From: Clostridia bacterium
GTDB taxonomy: Bacteria > Bacillota > Clostridia > Oscillospirales > Oscillospiraceae
Assembly (NCBI GenBank): GCA_003245395.1
Contig: QKDF01000308.1
Span: 1 to 9,104 of the forward strand
Length of the DNA stretch: 9,104 nucleotides
Reading direction: 5' to 3'
Position 1 is the stretch's first letter. Every line of letters begins with the position of its first letter. The notes under the pieces were generated by a model. It had not been told where the DNA came from. It worked only from the letters and a program-made list of their open reading frames with translations, and made no database searches. This document shows positions 1 to 5,648 of the stretch, piece by piece. Position numbers and translations under genes: made by a program.

Positions 1-1001
1 TGTGTTTCCAGATAGCCCATGGCCACGGAATATCCCAGATACGGGCAAAGAGTACCGGAGGTGGTGAAGCCAATTTTCCTCCCGGACAGATCGTAGATAT
101 CACAGTGTTCCCGGACAATGCCGCGCCCGGTGATTTTCATACCCACTCGGCGAATCCACGGAGTCCCCCGGGCGATGATGGCGTCGCGGCCGATAAAATT
201 CTTTCCATCCAGCTTACAGGGAAGTCCCGCTTCTTTGGGGGAGATATCGTCGTTCATCTCATGTCCGTAAAGGGGCATGGAGGCTTCCAGACGCAGGGTA
301 TCCCGGGCTCCAAGACCGCAAGGGAGCAGGCCCTCGTCCTTCCCGGCGTCCAGCAGCGCGTTCCACAGATCAACGGTGTCCTCGGCACGGCAGTACAGCT
401 CATACCCGAATTCACCGGTGTAGCCGGTTTGGGAGATCAGGGCGGTAATGTCCCGACCGGGCAGATGTACGGGAACATCTTCTGTAAAGTGATAGTATTT
501 CCCGGGGAGATCGGAAGATGCGCAGAACTTTTCAAGAATTGCGGCGGATGCGGGCCCCTGCAGGGCCAACTGACCCATCTGATCGCCGATGTCGGCGTAG
601 TGGATGTCACCGCTTAAATGCGAGGAGACCCAGGCGGCATCCTTTTCCCGGTTTCCGGCGTTGACCACCAGCAGATACCGATCCGCAGCCCGGCGGCAGA
701 CCACCAGATCATCTACGATTCCGCCCTGCTCATTGCAGAGCATGGCGTACTTCACCTGCCCGTCGGTCATGCCGGAGATGTCGGCGGTGAGCAGCCGCTG
801 CAGGTTTTCCACTGCGTCAGGGCCTTCCAAAATCAACTCTCCCATGTGCGATACGTCGAACAGACCGGCGTGGGTACGCACCGCCATGTGCTCGGCAATC
901 AGGCCGGCAGGATACTGTACAGGCATCAGATATCCGCCAAACTCCACAATTTTGCCACCCAGCGCCACATGGTTTTCATAAAGCGGGGTCTTCTTTTCCA
1001 T
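1..1001 (-). CDS. gcvT: Aminomethyltransferase, glycine cleavage system T-protein (3' end cut by window edge)
   Basis: GcvT takes the aminomethyl group carried on lipoyl-GcvH and, with tetrahydrofolate, releases ammonia and 5,10-methylene-tetrahydrofolate in the cytoplasm. The window shows 333 residues from the start with no in-frame stop; the family is about 360 residues, so roughly 30 C-terminal residues are missing. Family motifs run in order: FDVSHMGE (48-55), GGIVDDL (93-99, holding the catalytic Asp), NAGNREKD (114-121), TGYTGEFGYE (192-201, folate pocket), GLGARDTLRLEASMPLYGHE (229-248) and GFTTSGTLCPYLG (311-323, start of the C-terminal barrel). The ATG at 1001 was chosen because a GGAGGA ribosome binding site lies 8 bases upstream and the N-terminus matches the family. 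The gene follows a glycine riboswitch and terminator, so it is probably induced by glycine. Other gcv genes may follow beyond position 1, but none is visible. Confidence 0.96.
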   Translation of the reverse strand, partial: MEKKTPLYENHVALGGKIVEFGGYLMPVQYPAGLIAEHMAVRTHAGLFDVSHMGELILEGPDAVENLQRLLTADISGMTDGQVKYAMLCNEQGGIVDDLVVCRRAADRYLLVVNAGNREKDAAWVSSHLSGDIHYADIGDQMGQLALQGPASAAILEKFCASSDLPGKYYHFTEDVPVHLPGRDITALISQTGYTGEFGYELYCRAEDTVDLWNALLDAGKDEGLLPCGLGARDTLRLEASMPLYGHEMNDDISPKEAGLPCKLDGKNFIGRDAIIARGTPWIRRVGMKITGRGIVREHCDIYDLSGRKIGFTTSGTLCPYLGYSVAMGYLET

Positions 1002-1025
1002 CTGACTTTCCTCCGTTTCATATAC

Positions 1026-1081
1026 AAAAAACAAAGAGGCATAAGAAGCCCCTTGTTAACCAAGGTGCTACTTACGCCTCT
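1026..1081 (-). terminator. Intrinsic terminator, expression platform of the glycine riboswitch
   Basis: On the minus strand a long hairpin spans 1081 down to 1035. The outer 11 pairs (AGAGGCGUAAG with CUUAUGCCUCU, one G-U) are continuous, then the stem goes on with two mismatches to a CCUUG/CAAGG top and a GUUAA loop. A U-rich tract (UUGUUUUUU) follows at 1034-1026, ending 24 bases before the gcvT start codon. The first bases of the 5' arm (AGAG) are also the 3' strand of riboswitch helix P1, so aptamer closure and terminator formation compete. Confidence 0.9.
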
Positions 1082-1215
1082 GTTCCCTTTACCTGAGAGA
1101 TTCCCGGCCGCATGTTTGCTGGCCAGTTGCCCCTTCGGTGCATTTCTGCTCTCCAGAGTTTCGTCCTGACTCGGTCCACACCCATCTGGGTGCATCCCGA
1201 ACCTATCATCCGAGT
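1078..1215 (-). promoter_or_regulatory. Glycine riboswitch: one complete aptamer plus a 5' stem (possible ghost aptamer)
   Basis: The minus-strand RNA from 1158 to 1078 matches the gcvT-type glycine aptamer: P1 CUCUG/CAGAG, P2 GAGAG/CUCUC, the conserved CCGAAGGGGCAA segment, a P3 extension CUGGCC/GGCCGG, and the conserved AUCUCUCAGGUAAAGG core. Only one complete aptamer is present. Upstream, after the linker CAGGACGAAA (1168-1159), a separate helix ACUCGG/CCGAGU (1215-1210 with 1174-1169) encloses an inner CACCC/GGGUG hairpin but has no glycine-binding core. This fits the known class of singlet glycine riboswitches in which a vestigial ghost aptamer precedes the working one. It controls gcvT. 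Glycine binding should hold P1 closed and block the overlapping terminator, so it is inferred to be an ON switch. Confidence 0.93.
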
Positions 1216-1238
1216 TTCTTATAAAATTTACTGGATCT

Positions 1239-1267
1239 AGACTAACAAAAATAAGGGGGGAAGTCAA
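1239..1267 (-). promoter_or_regulatory. Probable sigma-A promoter of the riboswitch-gcvT transcript
   Basis: On the minus strand TTGACT (1267-1262; 5 of 6 to the -35 consensus) is followed after 17 bases by TAGTCT (1244-1239; a poor -10, 3 of 6). The predicted start falls about 15-20 bases before the first riboswitch helix, a sensible leader position. The spacer contains a run of six C. The strong -35 and correct spacing support the call and the weak -10 lowers it. From here to the fthC stop at 1356 I see no gene and no convincing terminator. Confidence 0.5.
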
Positions 1268-1355
1268 TACAAAACGCCGCATCGTCTCTACAAAATTCCT
1301 GAAATGGTTTTGACAACCTTTCACGGTTTCGACAGGCAAACGGTTTCTTCTGCTT

Positions 1356-1946
1356 TTATTGCGGCCGGGCGGGGACGCCATCCTCATAGAGTCCTGACTC
1401 TGTGACGACCCAGGGGACAGGAACATCAAGGGGTTCCAGAGGGATTTCTTCCCGAATCAGGCGCTCCCGACAGATCAAAACGGCGCTGCCGCGGAATGCG
1501 GCAAGGAAGCGGTCATAGTATCCACCGCCCTGCCCCAGCCGGTGTCCTGCGTGGTTGCAGGTCAGGCTGGGAAGCACAGCGAAGTCCACTTCGTCTACAG
1601 CCACCAGTGGGCAGCTCTGATTTGGTTCCAGGATTCCGTAGGCACCAGCCGACAGATCCTCCATTGAATGGATCATCCGCAGCTCCATAATGCCGGGGAT
1701 GGATGTACACAGCGGAACGCACAGGCGTTTTCCTTTGGAAAGCGCATCTTCCAGAACCGGGCGTGTATTGATTTCCCGTACGGTGCCCACGAAACAGAAA
1801 ACCGTTTCGGCCTCAAGATAGTCCGGCAGAGAGAGCAGATGGGCACAAATCGCCTGGTCGGATTTCTGCTTATAGGGTGCGGGCAGCTCTCGCTCCAGCT
1901 GGCGAATGCGCATACGCAGCATCTGCTTTTCTTCGATTTTGGTCAT
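1356..1946 (-). CDS. fthC: 5-formyltetrahydrofolate cyclo-ligase (methenyl-THF synthetase)
   Basis: This cytoplasmic enzyme uses ATP to convert 5-formyl-tetrahydrofolate to 5,10-methenyl-tetrahydrofolate, returning a storage and inhibitory folate to the active pool. The 196 residues match the usual 180-200. Family features are the basic helical N-terminus (about 1-35), the REINTRP segment (57-63, folate side), GILEP (104-108) and the glycine-rich signature GHRLGQGGGYYDRFL (134-148), the nucleotide-binding loop. The ATG start at 1946 overlaps the dinB stop codon (ATGA), and a GAGGAGG ribosome binding site lies about 11 bases upstream inside dinB, so translation is probably coupled to dinB. The gene lies just upstream of the glycine riboswitch and gcvT, which make methylene-THF. 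Synonyms are ygfA/fau (E. coli) and yqgN (B. subtilis). Confidence 0.93.
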   Translation of the reverse strand: MTKIEEKQMLRMRIRQLERELPAPYKQKSDQAICAHLLSLPDYLEAETVFCFVGTVREINTRPVLEDALSKGKRLCVPLCTSIPGIMELRMIHSMEDLSAGAYGILEPNQSCPLVAVDEVDFAVLPSLTCNHAGHRLGQGGGYYDRFLAAFRGSAVLICRERLIREEIPLEPLDVPVPWVVTESGLYEDGVPARPQ

Positions 1947-3154
1947 GGCAGGGGGTCCTCCTCTTTTTCCGGTCCGGCAGCGCCGAAGCGTACCGCACCC
2001 ATTCCGTATTTACAGCGAATCTGATCCATGGCCGCTTCCAGCTTTTCCTGGCGTGCCCGCCGGGGCGCTGCGGCATCCAGCAGATCCACCTGTTCATAGG
2101 ATTGGGATTCATCTGTCAGAGCAATGGCGGTTACCGTCAGCATTCGGATGGGAGCGGATGGCTTCCAAAAGGTTTCCAGCAGCTCCATGGCGCCGTCAGC
2201 CAATTCCCGCATGAGATGGGTGGGAGACGCGAACCGCCTTTGGCGTGAGCGATCCTGGAAATCCGGTGTGCGCAGCGTTACCTGTACGCCGCCGGCATAT
2301 AGGCTGTACCGGCGCAGGCGCATGGCCACGTCGTCGGCAAGCAGCGACAAAGCTGTGTATACCTGATCCCGGCGAGTCAGATCTCGGCGAAAGGTGGAGC
2401 CGCTGCCGACGGACTTTGGAGCTTCCGAAGAAAGGCAGGGGCGCACCGGTTCGTGCTCCAGGCCGTTGGCGTAGGTGTAGAGCGTCCGACCCAGCTTTCC
2501 CAAGAGATTTTCCAGGATTTCCGGACTGCAGGCGGCCAATTGACCGATGGTCTCCACGCCATATTGGGACAGGACATTCCGGGCCGCCCGACCCACAAAT
2601 AAAAGGTCACCCACCGGAAGCGGCCAGACGATATCGTGCCAATTTTCCCGGGAGATCACCGTGGTAGCGTCGGGCTTTTTATAGTCGCTGCCTAATTTGG
2701 CAAAGACTTTGTTGAAGGAGACTCCGATGGAGATGGTCAAACCCAGCTCTCTTTTTACCCGTTCCCGGATTTCGTCTGCGGCAGTCCGCGCGTTTCCTCC
2801 AAACAGATGCAGCGATCCGGTTAGATCCAGCCAGCTTTCGTCTACGCTGAACGGCTCTACCAGATCCGTATATTGGCCGTAAATGGCGTTCACCTTTTGA
2901 GAGTAAACGTGATAACGCTCATGATGAGGCGGCAGCAGCACCAGATCAGGGCACTTTTTTTTCGCCTGCCAGATAGTCTCGGCGGTGACAATCCCAAAGT
3001 GTTTGGCCCGCTCGTTTTTGGCCAGGATGATACCGTGCCGGGAGGCAGGATCGCCGCAGACTGCCACGGGTACGTCCCGCAGATCGGGGCGGGAGAGCAG
3101 TTCTACAGACGCATAAAAACTATTGAGATCGCAGTGCAGAACGACCCGATCCAT
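1943..3154 (-). CDS. dinB: DNA polymerase IV, Y-family translesion polymerase
   Basis: An error-prone polymerase that bypasses DNA lesions during the damage response. The 403 residues hold the whole Y-family layout: a palm start with HCDLNSFYASVE (7-18), where D9 is a metal ligand and Y14 aligns with the steric-gate Phe13 of E. coli Pol IV; SVDESWLDL (103-111) with the catalytic pair D105/E106; GVSFNKVFAKLGSDYKKP (144-161); a helix-hairpin-helix region (about 180-235); the little-finger domain (about 245-350); and QVDLL (355-359), a likely sliding-clamp motif before a C-terminal helix. The frame is open far upstream, but ATG 3154 was chosen because AGGAGG lies 6 bases before it, the N-terminus fits the family there, and a promoter ends just upstream. 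The fthC start overlaps its stop. Regulation is probably by LexA (see operator). Confidence 0.95.
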   Translation of the reverse strand: MDRVVLHCDLNSFYASVELLSRPDLRDVPVAVCGDPASRHGIILAKNERAKHFGIVTAETIWQAKKKCPDLVLLPPHHERYHVYSQKVNAIYGQYTDLVEPFSVDESWLDLTGSLHLFGGNARTAADEIRERVKRELGLTISIGVSFNKVFAKLGSDYKKPDATTVISRENWHDIVWPLPVGDLLFVGRAARNVLSQYGVETIGQLAACSPEILENLLGKLGRTLYTYANGLEHEPVRPCLSSEAPKSVGSGSTFRRDLTRRDQVYTALSLLADDVAMRLRRYSLYAGGVQVTLRTPDFQDRSRQRRFASPTHLMRELADGAMELLETFWKPSAPIRMLTVTAIALTDESQSYEQVDLLDAAAPRRARQEKLEAAMDQIRCKYGMGAVRFGAAGPEKEEDPLP

Positions 3155-3173
3155 ACCATCCCTCCTCAAATTT

Positions 3174-3202
3174 ATGATAGCACATTTGTTCGGGATTGAA
3201 AA
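3174..3202 (-). promoter_or_regulatory. Promoter of dinB-fthC (extended -10)
   Basis: The minus strand has TGCTATCAT (3182-3174), an extended -10 element with TATCAT matching TATAAT at 5 of 6. TTTTCA (3202-3197; 4 of 6) lies 17 bases upstream. The predicted start near 3167 leaves a very short leader that is mostly the AGGAGG ribosome binding site. The -35 overlaps the U-tract of the spoVAE terminator, so the two units are packed tightly. Confidence 0.65.
3179..3192 (-). promoter_or_regulatory. LexA (DinR) operator-like SOS box within the dinB promoter
   Basis: The minus-strand 14-mer CGAACAAATGTGCT agrees with the Gram-positive SOS box CGAACRNRYGTTYC at 12 of 14 positions. One half-site (CGAAC) is perfect and the other (GTGCT for GTTCG) is degenerate. 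It lies between the -35 and -10 and touches the extended -10, so bound LexA would block RNA polymerase. dinB is a classical SOS gene in many bacteria, which supports the reading. The imperfect half-site suggests weak or early-induced repression. Confidence 0.55.
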
Positions 3203-3237
3203 GCAAAAAGAATTCCCCTGCCCACGAGCAGGGGAAT
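3199..3237 (-). terminator. Intrinsic terminator downstream of spoVAE
   Basis: A perfect 10-bp stem AUUCCCCUGC/GCAGGGGAAU (3237-3228 with 3221-3212) has a 6-base loop and is followed on the minus strand by UCUUUUUGCUUUU. It begins 7 bases after the spoVAE stop codon. The plus strand has no matching U-tract, so it acts on minus-strand transcription only. Confidence 0.9.
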
Positions 3238-3243
3238 ATTCGG

Positions 3244-3600
3244 TCAGCGTTTGTCGCCCGGTTTGAAAATAAGAGCCATAAGGACTCCAAACACCACCGC
3301 GGCGGCGATTCCGCCGGAGGTGGCGGTCAGACCGCCGGTAAGCACTCCCAGCCATCCCTGCTGGGACACCGCTTTTTTCACGCCTTTGGCCAGGGCAAAG
3401 CCAAAACCGGTCAGTGGGACGGTGGCGCCTGCGCCGCCCCACTTGGCGATAGGCTGGTAAAGGCCGAGGGCAGTCAGAATTACGCCGCTCACCACATAGC
3501 CGGTCAGGATGCGGGCGGGAGTAAGCTGAGTTTTGTCAATCAGGATCTGTCCGATGGCACAGAGAATGCCGCCGCAGAGAAATGCGTTGAGATATTCCAT
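3244..3600 (-). CDS. spoVAE: Stage V sporulation protein AE (SpoVAC/SpoVAEB family membrane protein)
   Basis: SpoVA proteins form the inner-membrane machinery that carries calcium-dipicolinate into the developing spore and releases it at germination. This 118-residue protein is collinear with the short SpoVAEb-type family. It has an N-terminal MEYLNAF, the IGQILIDKTQLTPARIL signature (16-32), the GGAGATVPLTGFGFALAKG segment (55-73), and a glycine/alanine-rich last membrane segment (about 84-112) ending in a short basic tail. About four hydrophobic segments are visible, and there is no signal peptide. The ATG follows GGGAGG by 5-6 bases. The usual partners spoVAC and spoVAD are not adjacent: the gene stands alone between two terminators. 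I could not find a convincing sigma-G promoter. Family assignment is firm, but this copy's role is inferred. Confidence 0.92.
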   Translation of the reverse strand: MEYLNAFLCGGILCAIGQILIDKTQLTPARILTGYVVSGVILTALGLYQPIAKWGGAGATVPLTGFGFALAKGVKKAVSQQGWLGVLTGGLTATSGGIAAAVVFGVLMALIFKPGDKR

Positions 3601-3660
3601 ATGAGCCTCCCTAAACGGATTTCTTTGCGGTCAGTTTTTCCAGAACAGACAGAAATATGC

Positions 3661-3704
3661 GAAATAGAAAAATGGGCCGGCTACGTAAAGCAGCCGGCCC
3701 ATTT
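3661..3704 (-). terminator. Intrinsic terminator downstream of amt
   Basis: The minus strand carries a strong GC-rich hairpin with a perfect 13-bp stem AAAUGGGCCGGCU/AGCCGGCCCAUUU (3704-3692 with 3682-3670), two more inner pairs and a UUUAC loop. It is followed by UUUCUAUUUC. It starts 25 bases after the amt stop codon and separates amt from spoVAE. Confidence 0.92.
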
Positions 3705-3729
3705 GGACTATAGCAGGGAAACAGAGGAA

Positions 3730-5493
3730 TTACATAGCGTCCTGCAGGGCGTCGTAGCCTTCCTCGCCGGTACGTACCTTGATGACATTCTCAACGTCGT
3801 AGACAAAGATCTTGCCGTCGCCGATATGGCCGGTATAGAGAGTCTTCTTGGCCACGTCAATTACCGTACGGACGGGTACCTTGCACACCACGATGGAAAC
3901 CTGCACCTTGGGCAGCATGGTGGCTTCCATCTTAACGCCGCGGTAGTACTCGGGAGAGCCGTGCTGCTCGCCGCAGCCGAGGACATTGATCACCGTCATA
4001 CCGGTAACACCGATATCGAACATAGCGTTCTTCAGAGCATCGAAGCGGGCCTGCTTGCACAAGATTTCGATCTTGGTCATCTTGACGCCGTCGGGAGCCA
4101 CAGGCATGGCGTCCTTTTCGGTGGGAGTGACCAATTCCACGGGAACTGCCTCGCGGACGGGGGCGGTGCCGGTAACCTCGGGCTCGTCGGTGTCAAAATC
4201 ATTGCGGGTGAAGCTGAAGTCCGCATAGGCAGAGATCAGGCCGTGCTCCATGATGTCCAGGCCTTCCAGTTCCTCTTCCTTGGATACGCGCAGGCCAACG
4301 GTGGCCTTGATGAGCTTAAATACGATGGTCATGGAGACGGCAACCCAAGCGGCAACAGCCAGAACACCGATGACCTGGACGATCAGCTGAGCAAAGCCGC
4401 CGCCATAGAACAGACCCAGGCCGGAACCCTTTGTCAGAACGTCCTGGTCGGTGTAGGGATCGAAATAGGCGAACAGGCCTACGCAGATGGTGCCCAGAGC
4501 ACCGCAGATTCCATGCACGCCCACGGCGCCCACGGGATCGTCGACCTTGAGCTTCTTGTCGACGAATTCCACGCCGAAGACCACGGCGATGCCGGCAAGA
4601 ATACCGATGATAGCGGAGCCGGTAACAGTGACGGTGGAGCAGCCGGCGGTGATGGCCACGAGGCCAGCCAGAGAGCCGTTAAGTGTCATGGAGACGTCGG
4701 GCTTACCGTAGCGGAACCAAGTGATCATCATAGTGGTAAGCGTAGCGGTAGCGGCGGCCATGTTGGTGGTAACATAGATCCGGCCTACGTTATGAACCAG
4801 ACCCTCCACAGCCAGGGAAGAGGCGGGGTTGAATCCAAACCAGCCGAACCACAGAAGGAACACACCCAGAGCGCCCAGTGTGATGGAGTGGCCGGGGATG
4901 GCGCGGGGCTTACCGTTTTTGTCATACTTTCCAATGCGGGGCCCCAGAATCATTGCGCCGATGAAAGCGGTGAGGCCGCCCACCATATGTACCGCGGTGG
5001 AACCGGCAAAATCGTGGAAACCATAGGCGCCCAGACCGGACAGCAGGCCATCGGGGGTGCCCAGAGTGCTCAGCCAGCCGCCGCCCCAGATCCAGTGACC
5101 GGAAATGGGATAGATAACGGCGGAAATAATGATAGAGTACACCAGATAGGATTTGAACTTGGTGCGCTCTGCCATAGCTCCGGAGACAATGGTGGCAGCG
5201 GTGGCGCAGAACACGGTCTGGAAGATCAGACTGGTCCAGTCGGTGTCAGCCGAGGCAGCCACGGAGGGCATTCCCATAATGCCGGGAATCAGTTCCGTGG
5301 CACCATACATAATGCCAAAGCCGATCAGCCAGTAGACGATGGTACCGCAGACAAAGTCCATCAGGTTTTTCATACAGATGTTGCCTGCATTTTTGGCTCG
5401 GGTAAAGCCAGTTTCGACCATTGCGAAGCCTGCTTGCATGATAAAAACAAGCGCAGCTCCCAATAGTACCCATACGGTATCAATAGCACTCAT
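3730..5493 (-). CDS. amt: Ammonium transporter Amt fused to a C-terminal PII (GlnB/GlnK) domain
   Basis: The protein (587 residues) combines an inner-membrane ammonium channel with its cytoplasmic regulator. Residues 1 to about 400 form the Amt core: VETGF (26-30), GAMAER (105-110), SGHWIWGGGW (131-140), the pore pair H169 (in DFAGSTAVH) and H327 (in GVHGICGALGT), and likely gate phenylalanines F95 and F221. Residues 400-425 match the conserved Amt C-terminal tail, and an acidic linker (about 426-471) follows. Residues 472-587 are a complete PII domain aligning without gaps to E. coli GlnB: Q510 (Q39), T-loop Y517/R518, K529 (K58), B-loop TGHIGDGK (554-561) and K572/R574. The uridylylation tyrosine (Y51) is Met522. 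GlnK normally plugs AmtB in trans; here it would act in cis. ATG 5493 follows GGAGGAG by 6 bases. The frame stays open further upstream, without family support. Confidence 0.96.
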   Translation of the reverse strand: MSAIDTVWVLLGAALVFIMQAGFAMVETGFTRAKNAGNICMKNLMDFVCGTIVYWLIGFGIMYGATELIPGIMGMPSVAASADTDWTSLIFQTVFCATAATIVSGAMAERTKFKSYLVYSIIISAVIYPISGHWIWGGGWLSTLGTPDGLLSGLGAYGFHDFAGSTAVHMVGGLTAFIGAMILGPRIGKYDKNGKPRAIPGHSITLGALGVFLLWFGWFGFNPASSLAVEGLVHNVGRIYVTTNMAAATATLTTMMITWFRYGKPDVSMTLNGSLAGLVAITAGCSTVTVTGSAIIGILAGIAVVFGVEFVDKKLKVDDPVGAVGVHGICGALGTICVGLFAYFDPYTDQDVLTKGSGLGLFYGGGFAQLIVQVIGVLAVAAWVAVSMTIVFKLIKATVGLRVSKEEELEGLDIMEHGLISAYADFSFTRNDFDTDEPEVTGTAPVREAVPVELVTPTEKDAMPVAPDGVKMTKIEILCKQARFDALKNAMFDIGVTGMTVINVLGCGEQHGSPEYYRGVKMEATMLPKVQVSIVVCKVPVRTVIDVAKKTLYTGHIGDGKIFVYDVENVIKVRTGEEGYDALQDAM

Positions 5494-5530
5494 AATTTTC
5501 TCCTCCTGCACATTTTGTTTGTGTGTACGA

Positions 5531-5559
5531 ACTATAAAAACAGTGTATTTCACTGCCTT
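5531..5559 (-). promoter_or_regulatory. Candidate amt promoter with an overlapping inverted repeat
   Basis: The minus strand has TATAGT (5536-5531; 5 of 6 to the -10), but the hexamer 17 bases upstream, AAGGCA (5559-5554), is a poor -35. A perfect inverted repeat CAGTG-AAATA-CACTG (5555-5541) fills the spacer and overlaps the -35, where a repressor or activator could bind. No regulator is identified, and I see no sigma-54 element. A weak -35 would suit an activated promoter. The repeat arms are short and could be chance. Confidence 0.35.
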
Positions 5560-5568
5560 TACCAATGA

Positions 5569-5615
5569 ATAAAAAGGACAAGGGTGCCGTGGTTCTAAAC
5601 CATGACGCCCTTGTC
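5569..5615 (-). terminator. Intrinsic terminator downstream of gltD
   Basis: The minus strand carries an 18-bp inverted repeat starting GACAAGGG and ending CCCUUGUC, with two mismatches and one G-U pair, a UAG loop flanked by GGUU/AACC, and a CCUUUUUAUU tail. It begins 33 bases after the gltD stop and separates the gltBD transcript from amt. Confidence 0.87.
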
Positions 5616-5648
5616 ATTCAACGATTGCAATGTGAAATTGTGATGGGT

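Noticed and set aside
105..617. Plus-strand open frames over the gcvT region (also 604-981 and 618-1169)
   Set aside because: They mirror gcvT, whose motifs are clear on the minus strand; the last also runs across the riboswitch and terminator.
1159..1215. A second, full glycine aptamer (tandem riboswitch)
   Set aside because: The stem is present, but the conserved CCGAAG...AGG core is absent, so only a ghost-like partner is supported.
1324..1347. Direct repeat ACGGTTTC near the fthC end
   Set aside because: Two copies of 8 bases with no symmetry or conserved context; probably chance.
926..1429. A 167-codon minus-strand frame across the riboswitch
   Set aside because: It overlaps the fthC end, promoter, riboswitch, terminator and gcvT start in a different frame, with no family similarity seen.
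3155..3442. Extended N-terminus for DNA polymerase IV (frame open up to 3442)
   Set aside because: The extension would cover the promoter, the terminator and part of spoVAE. The Y-family N-terminus begins at Met 3154, which has a strong ribosome binding site.
3601..3660. Possible sigma-G promoter for spoVAE
   Set aside because: A GCATA at 3660-3656 resembles a sigma-G -35, but no CATANTA-like -10 lies 17-18 bases downstream.
3196..5466. A 756-codon open frame on the plus strand
   Set aside because: It lies antisense to amt-PII and spoVAE, both firmly recognised, and runs through two terminators and the intergenic gaps. Its product is low-complexity Gly/His/Asp-rich with no family motif, as expected from the mirror frame of GC-rich coding DNA.
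5494..5565. 24-residue N-terminal extension of Amt
   Set aside because: It has no good ribosome binding site, includes the promoter region, and does not fit the Amt N-terminus. ATG 5493 has GGAGGAG at good spacing.
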